DNA of 64,000 nt from Opitutaceae bacterium BACL24 MAG-120322-bin51. GTDB lineage: Bacteria; Verrucomicrobiota; Verrucomicrobiia; Opitutales; Coraliomargaritaceae. Below, piece by piece: positions 59,985 through 64,000 of this stretch. The number at the start of each line of letters is the position of its first letter. The first letter of the stretch is position 1. Position numbers and translations under genes: made by a program. The stretch covers positions 250,001 through 314,000 of the forward strand of contig CAJJBI010000004.1 in the NCBI GenBank assembly GCA_905182465.1, read 5' to 3'. The notes under the pieces were generated by a model, which made no database searches, was not told the DNA's origin, and saw only the letters and a program-made list of their open reading frames with translations.

Positions 59985-60437
59985 ATGCCTAAGATTTACC
60001 AGCATTCCGGCTCGCATTTATTCCTTCTTTTTTGGAAAGCTTCGCATGCAGTCATGCGTTACGATCATGAAAGTATCGCTACCCAGGGATTTGCCTCCCT
60101 TTCAGATTATGCCGTGCTGGAAGTGCTGCTCCATAAGGGCGCTTTGCCAGTCAATACAATAGGGGAGAAAGTGCTCCTTACGAGTGGGTCGATGACGACT
60201 GCAGTTCAGCGACTTGAGAAAAAGGGACTAGTTATGCGTGAGCGTAGTGAAGGCGATGCCCGAGTCGTGCTGGTTCACTTGACTGATAAGGGCCTGAGCA
60301 TGATCCAGGAGGCCTTTGCTGCGCATGCCGAGAATCTGGATGAGTTGTTTATCGAATTCTCTGAGGATGAACGCATTCAATTCGCAGGTCTTGTGCGTAA
60401 ACTAGGTCAGCGTAGCCAAAAATTGAGCAAGAAATAA
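59985..60437 (+). CDS. MarR family transcriptional regulator
   Basis: A 150-residue winged-helix protein. Recognition helix and wing lie in TSGSMTTAVQRLEKKGLVMR and ERSEGDARVVLVHLTDKG (~residues 63-103), the MarR signature. Flanking helices form the dimer interface. MarR proteins usually repress their own and adjacent genes until they bind a phenolic ligand or are oxidised. The target may include the CrtI-like gene upstream, but the palindrome lies between them, favouring self-control. Confidence 0.88.
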   Translation: MPKIYQHSGSHLFLLFWKASHAVMRYDHESIATQGFASLSDYAVLEVLLHKGALPVNTIGEKVLLTSGSMTTAVQRLEKKGLVMRERSEGDARVVLVHLTDKGLSMIQEAFAAHAENLDELFIEFSEDERIQFAGLVRKLGQRSQKLSKK

Positions 60438-60593
60438 AAAGCTTACTATATATCTTTATATAAAGCTAGATATCAAGGTAAAATGCCTCGCGCCAGCTAG
60501 CCTATCTCGCATTCCTACCTATTCGCCTCGGCTTTGAGGGATACCTTGAGCCCACCGTAATAGGTCGCTAATCGAAGACGGCGTGAGTTGTCA

Positions 60594-61433
60594 TTACCTC
60601 TCCCACCTTGCCCAAGTGCCGCTGGGGACGTCGAAGGTGCTCTCTTCTCCTGCCAGTAGCATCTCGCCACAATCGAGTTGGCCTTCGCCAAGTAGTTGTT
60701 GTATCAAGTTTTTTAAAACAATCGGAGTGAAGCCGGGGGTGTGGCTAGTTAGGTAGAGGAAGGAGGGCTGATCGCTCATTACTTTTCGCACGAGTTGCAA
60801 AGTTTCTAAGAGGGCGTGCTCGATCTTGTAGAGTTCGCCGCCTTTTCCGCGACCGAAAGACGGCGGGTCAAGGAGGATGGCGTCGTAGCGACGACCGCGT
60901 TTAATCTCGCGGGTAAGGAACTTATTGACGTCGTCCACAATCCAGCGGATGGGGCGGTCTTCTAGTCCGTTGAGTTTGGCGTTCTCACGTGCCCATGTGA
61001 CCATGCCTTTGGAGGCGTCGACGTGGCAGCAGTGGGCACCGCCTTGCGCGGCGGCAAGAGTAGCGCCACCAGAATAGGCGAAGAGGTTGAGGAAGTTGAG
61101 TGGCTCGCGGCGTTGCGCGGTTTCCTTTTTGAGGGTTTCGCGTATCCATCCCCACATGGCGCGGGTCTCAGGGAAGACGCCAAGGTGGCCGAAGTCTGTA
61201 GTAGAGAGCTTCATCTTGACGCCCTTGACCTCTGCGATCCACGAGTCGGGTAGCTTGTCGCGACCGCGCCATTCGAGGCCTTGCTTACGCGTGAAAAAGG
61301 CATCGGCTTGCTTCCAGAGAGCAGGCTGGCTCGGGTTCCAGACCGCCTGCGCGCAAGGACGGTCAAGGGTGACCTTGCCGAAGCGTTCCAACTTGCGCCC
61401 GTGGCCGCTGTCGATGAGTTCGTATTCGTTCAT
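60594..61433 (-). CDS. SAM-dependent RNA methyltransferase, RlmI/RlmK-like
   Basis: A 279-residue class I methyltransferase of the COG1092 type. SAM motif I is [20 protein letters not shown], motif [22 protein letters not shown], and the catalytic motif IV is [20 protein letters not shown]. It lacks an N-terminal PUA domain. Relatives methylate 23S rRNA cytosine-C5 or guanine-N7. The target is not assigned. Confidence 0.85.
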   Translation of the reverse strand: MNEYELIDSGHGRKLERFGKVTLDRPCAQAVWNPSQPALWKQADAFFTRKQGLEWRGRDKLPDSWIAEVKGVKMKLSTTDFGHLGVFPETRAMWGWIRETLKKETAQRREPLNFLNLFAYSGGATLAAAQGGAHCCHVDASKGMVTWARENAKLNGLEDRPIRWIVDDVNKFLTREIKRGRRYDAILLDPPSFGRGKGGELYKIEHALLETLQLVRKVMSDQPSFLYLTSHTPGFTPIVLKNLIQQLLGEGQLDCGEMLLAGEESTFDVPSGTWARWER

Positions 61434-61466
61434 GGGGTGAATTGAGTACAGGAAGTGGAGAAGCCG

Positions 61467-62042
61467 CTAGGATATTGCTTCGACAAAGTGCTTTCGGCAC
61501 ATAGCGACATAACTTTCGTTGCCACCGATTTCGACTTGTTCGCCTTCTTTGATCGGGTTTCCTTCGGCGTCGGTACGGAGATTCATGGTAGCCTTGCGGC
61601 CGCAGTGGCAGATGGTCTTTAGCTCGATCAGGTTGTCCGCCCAGCCGAGGAGGGCGGCGCTACCAGGAAATAAATTACCCTGGAAGTCGGTGCGTAGCCC
61701 GTAGCAAAGGACGGGGATTCCGGTTTTGTCGGTGACTTTGGCCAGTTGCTCGACTTGCAGGCGGTTCAGAAATTGGGCTTCGTCGATCAAGACGCAGGCG
61801 ATGGGAGCTTGTTCGTGGGTGCTGTTAACAAGGAGGTATAAATCGTCTTCTTGCTTGAAGGACTTTGCGTCTTTCGTCAGGCCGATTCGGGAGGCGATTT
61901 TACCCCCGCCGTCCCTTTGATTAATGACGGGCGTGAGCAGGAGGGTCTTCATGCCTCGTTCGTGGTAATTGTGGCTCGATTGGAGGAGCACAGTACTTTT
62001 GCCCGCATTCATCGCAGAGTAGTAGAAGTAGAGTTTGGCCAT
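61467..62042 (-). CDS. tdk: Thymidine kinase
   Basis: A 191-residue type II thymidine kinase of the salvage pathway. The start at 62042 gives [17 protein letters not shown] with the P-loop at the N-terminus; the longer frame from 62072 is rejected. [10 protein letters not shown] holds the catalytic Glu, and zinc ligands are in [11 protein letters not shown] and AMCRKHF. Confidence 0.95.
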   Translation of the reverse strand: MAKLYFYYSAMNAGKSTVLLQSSHNYHERGMKTLLLTPVINQRDGGGKIASRIGLTKDAKSFKQEDDLYLLVNSTHEQAPIACVLIDEAQFLNRLQVEQLAKVTDKTGIPVLCYGLRTDFQGNLFPGSAALLGWADNLIELKTICHCGRKATMNLRTDAEGNPIKEGEQVEIGGNESYVAMCRKHFVEAIS

Positions 62043-62108
62043 GTTAGACAGGGTAGTGGTGGCTTCAGCCACCCTATAAGTTGCAGGTGAAATACCGGAA
62101 TATGGAGC

Positions 62109-63062
62109 CTAAAGTCGCCACTTTGTTTGTTGCTTTAACAGATTGGCAGCGACTCCGTAGCGGAGATTGTAGAAGGAGTGGGTTATTCTGGAGCGGTTAG
62201 AGACCTCGAGCAAGGCATCAATGATGATCAATGCGGTGGGCATGATGTCGGCACGAGCGGCGGGGAGTTGGGGGATACTTAGGCGCTCTTTAAGCGGAAG
62301 TGGGGCGAGCTTGTTCTTTAATTGGTTGAGACTAGATCGTTCGAGATGCGGTGATGAGTTCTCGATCTCACCGCCCGCTTCGGCAACGAGTAATGCGCGG
62401 CTTACGGAATAGGCTCCACCCGTCGCGATGAGCGGCAGTTCGGCAGGGCTGAAGTCGAAACCGCTGTTCATCAGTTGTTCGGTGACGTAGGTATGGATAG
62501 AGGCCTCTATTTTGAGGGAGAGCGCGGCATCAATGTTCTCAATAAAACGCTCGGTCAGTCGTACGGCGCCGAGTTGCAGGGAGATGGCTTGTTGGATCTG
62601 GCCGGCTTCAAAGCGAATGAGCTCGAGACTGCCTCCGCCAATGTCGGTCTGAACAAAACTCGTCATGCCCGCAATGGCAGGGTCGCAACTGAGTCCTTGC
62701 CCGATATAGTTGGCCTCTTCCGTGCCGCTGAGCGTACGAATCTGTATGCCCGTGACTGTTTCAACGGCTTGCACGAAGTCGTCGCCGTTAATGGCATCGC
62801 GAACCGCGCTCGTTGCAACTATCGCAGTGTGATCTGGCTGATAGTTTTGCGCCATGCTGTGCAGTTCGGCGATCGTTGCAGTGCCCGCGGCGATTGCTTC
62901 TTCGTTTAACTTAGGCAATTTACGACTGATCCCTTCGCTGATTCGTGTCTCGATGGTTTCGTCGAAGAGCGTTTCGAGACTGTTTGGCTTAGCTCCCGCA
63001 CGGGCGACCAGTAACTTGATCGAGTTACTACCCACATCGATGACTGCAACAGTATCTGGCAT
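62109..63062 (-). CDS. Ppx/GppA family phosphatase (exopolyphosphatase / pppGpp hydrolase)
   Basis: A 317-residue actin-fold (ASKHA) phosphatase. VIDVGSNSIKLLVA is the phosphate-1 motif and VQTDIGGGSLELIRF the phosphate-2 motif; ATSAVRDAINGDDF and LSGTEEANYIG are also typical. The length matches the short Ppx/GppA forms without the C-terminal HD-like domain. It degrades polyphosphate and/or pppGpp. It is divergent from the OleC-type gene. Confidence 0.9.
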   Translation of the reverse strand: MPDTVAVIDVGSNSIKLLVARAGAKPNSLETLFDETIETRISEGISRKLPKLNEEAIAAGTATIAELHSMAQNYQPDHTAIVATSAVRDAINGDDFVQAVETVTGIQIRTLSGTEEANYIGQGLSCDPAIAGMTSFVQTDIGGGSLELIRFEAGQIQQAISLQLGAVRLTERFIENIDAALSLKIEASIHTYVTEQLMNSGFDFSPAELPLIATGGAYSVSRALLVAEAGGEIENSSPHLERSSLNQLKNKLAPLPLKERLSIPQLPAARADIMPTALIIIDALLEVSNRSRITHSFYNLRYGVAANLLKQQTKWRL

Positions 63063-63245
63063 GCGCTTATGGCATGGGGCGTCAATGGATTCGTCAAGAA
63101 TGGATGGAGATGCGGGACGAAGGCAGCCGACCCTGACAGCTAGCAGGGAGTGGTTATTCTAGCAGCCGACTAGACCTGCGTCTTTATTCCTCAAAAAACG
63201 CTAGCCGCCAGTGCAGAATACGCTACTTGTTCTTATATCTAGACG

Positions 63246-64000
63246 ATGGCTTACAACGTTGCTCATTTCCTCGCTCAGCAAGCGGTCGCTCAGCCGACAG
63301 CGGCTGCGGTGCGCGCCCCTTTAAGTCATGACAGTGATGGGTCGATCCGTTATGCAGAGCGCAGCTTTGCTGAATTAGAAACGGAGTCTTCGGCCGCGGC
63401 GCATTATTTTTCCATGCACGGGATACGGCGTGGCTCGCGGGTCTTGCTGATGGTGCGGCCGGGACTGGACTTGATTCGAGTGGTCTTTGCGCTCTTTAAA
63501 ATGGGTGCTGTGCCGATCGTGATTGATCCAGGGATGGGCTTAAAAAAGTTTCTTCGCTGTGTGCGGCACTCCAACCCGATGGCGCTGGTCGGTATTGCGC
63601 CAGCCATTTGGATCGCTCGTTTATTCCGCCCAAGCTTTCGTGGGGTCGACATTAAGATCTCTGTAGGGCGTGGCTTTGAAAAGCAGATTGGGGGTTTTGA
63701 AAATCATGGCGCTTTCGAGGTAGTCGATTCTGCGGAAGATGAAATGGCGGCAATTTTATTTACCTCTGGCTCGACTGGTGCCGCCAAGGGCGTGCTCTAT
63801 GAGCACGGAATGTTTCTCGCACAAGTGGAGGCAATTCGCCGCCAATATGGAATTGAACAGGGCGAGGTGGATCTGCCGATGTTACCAGTATTTGCACTTT
63901 TTAATCCGGCACTGGGCATGTGCACGGTGGTGCCAGATATGAATCCAAGCCGTCCGGCCTCCGTCGATCCAGAGCAAATTGTGCGTGCGATCCAGCAGAA
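63246..64000 (+). CDS. oleC: OleC-type AMP-dependent ligase (olefin beta-lactone synthetase), N-terminal part
   Basis: Translation from ATG 63246 gives 251 open residues running off the right edge, so it is partial. MAYNVAHFLAQQAVAQPTAA begins an ANL enzyme. FALFKMGAVPIVIDPGMGLK, LFTSGSTGAAKGVLYEH (A3), RRQYGIEQGEVDLPMLP and VFALFNPALGMC with VVPDMNPSRPASVDP are close to OleC, which closes a 2-alkyl-3-hydroxy fatty acid into a beta-lactone on the way to long-chain olefins. The other ole genes (A, B, D) would be expected to the right. A generic fatty-acid ligase is the alternative. Confidence 0.82.
   Translation, partial: MAYNVAHFLAQQAVAQPTAAAVRAPLSHDSDGSIRYAERSFAELETESSAAAHYFSMHGIRRGSRVLLMVRPGLDLIRVVFALFKMGAVPIVIDPGMGLKKFLRCVRHSNPMALVGIAPAIWIARLFRPSFRGVDIKISVGRGFEKQIGGFENHGAFEVVDSAEDEMAAILFTSGSTGAAKGVLYEHGMFLAQVEAIRRQYGIEQGEVDLPMLPVFALFNPALGMCTVVPDMNPSRPASVDPEQIVRAIQQ

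Noticed and set aside
59974-60162. Alternative frame starting at ATG 59974 before the MarR gene
   Set aside because: It overlaps the regulator out of frame and ends after 62 codons without any recognisable domain.

Overview
The window looks like a stretch of chromosome from a free-living, Gram-negative, aerobic member of the Verrucomicrobiota, most likely the Opitutae/Puniceicoccales side. This is inferred from gene content: a BspA-type leucine-rich-repeat protein, a Tat-exported Gfo/Idh/MocA oxidoreductase, a ~630-residue CcsA with ResB, an OleC-type ligase and a SecDF fusion. Most start codons have no Shine-Dalgarno motif. No rRNA gene is present, so the placement is not proven.

Left part (1-12,000): the end of an unidentified gene; a frameshifted BspA-like surface protein; tRNA-Val(GAC); a fumarylacetoacetate hydrolase family enzyme; ParA and a Xer recombinase; a System II cytochrome c maturation operon (lipoprotein, ResB, CcsA); YchF; and a GlcD-type FAD oxidase.

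12,000-20,600: tRNA-Pro(UGG), whose 3' end and terminator are repeated in tandem every ~155 bp; a frameshifted secreted esterase; a minus-strand run of EF-P, a Tat-exported oxidoreductase and a HEAT-repeat protein; and a minus-strand module of sugar-phosphate transferase, acyl carrier protein, SDR and AMP-dependent ligase (ligase frameshifted).

20,700-38,100: an M29-like peptidase with a stand-alone OvoA-C-type methyltransferase; RNase P RNA; rpsT; a pseudouridine synthase; yajC and secDF; recJ; a nucleotidyltransferase/GHMP-kinase-like fusion; tyrS; and the cell-shape operon mreB-mreC-mreD-mrdA, followed by lnt.

38,100-64,000: pyruvate kinase, a metallo-beta-lactamase-fold hydrolase, folE2, a RodZ-like protein, prmA, purN (frameshifted), dnaJ and grpE, a ferredoxin, trmB, the full F1Fo ATP synthase operon atpBEFHAGDC, a PcrA/UvrD helicase, isochorismate synthase, a CrtI-like oxidoreductase, a MarR regulator with a palindromic site just upstream, an RNA methyltransferase, thymidine kinase, Ppx/GppA, and the start of an OleC-type ligase running off the right edge.

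Most of this is ordinary housekeeping. Two things stand out. One is the tRNA-Pro tandem repeat, which resembles the E. coli tyrT/rtT arrangement. The other is the number of single-base frameshifts (about ten in 64 kb) in otherwise well-conserved genes. These suggest indel errors in the assembly at least as strongly as they suggest real decay.
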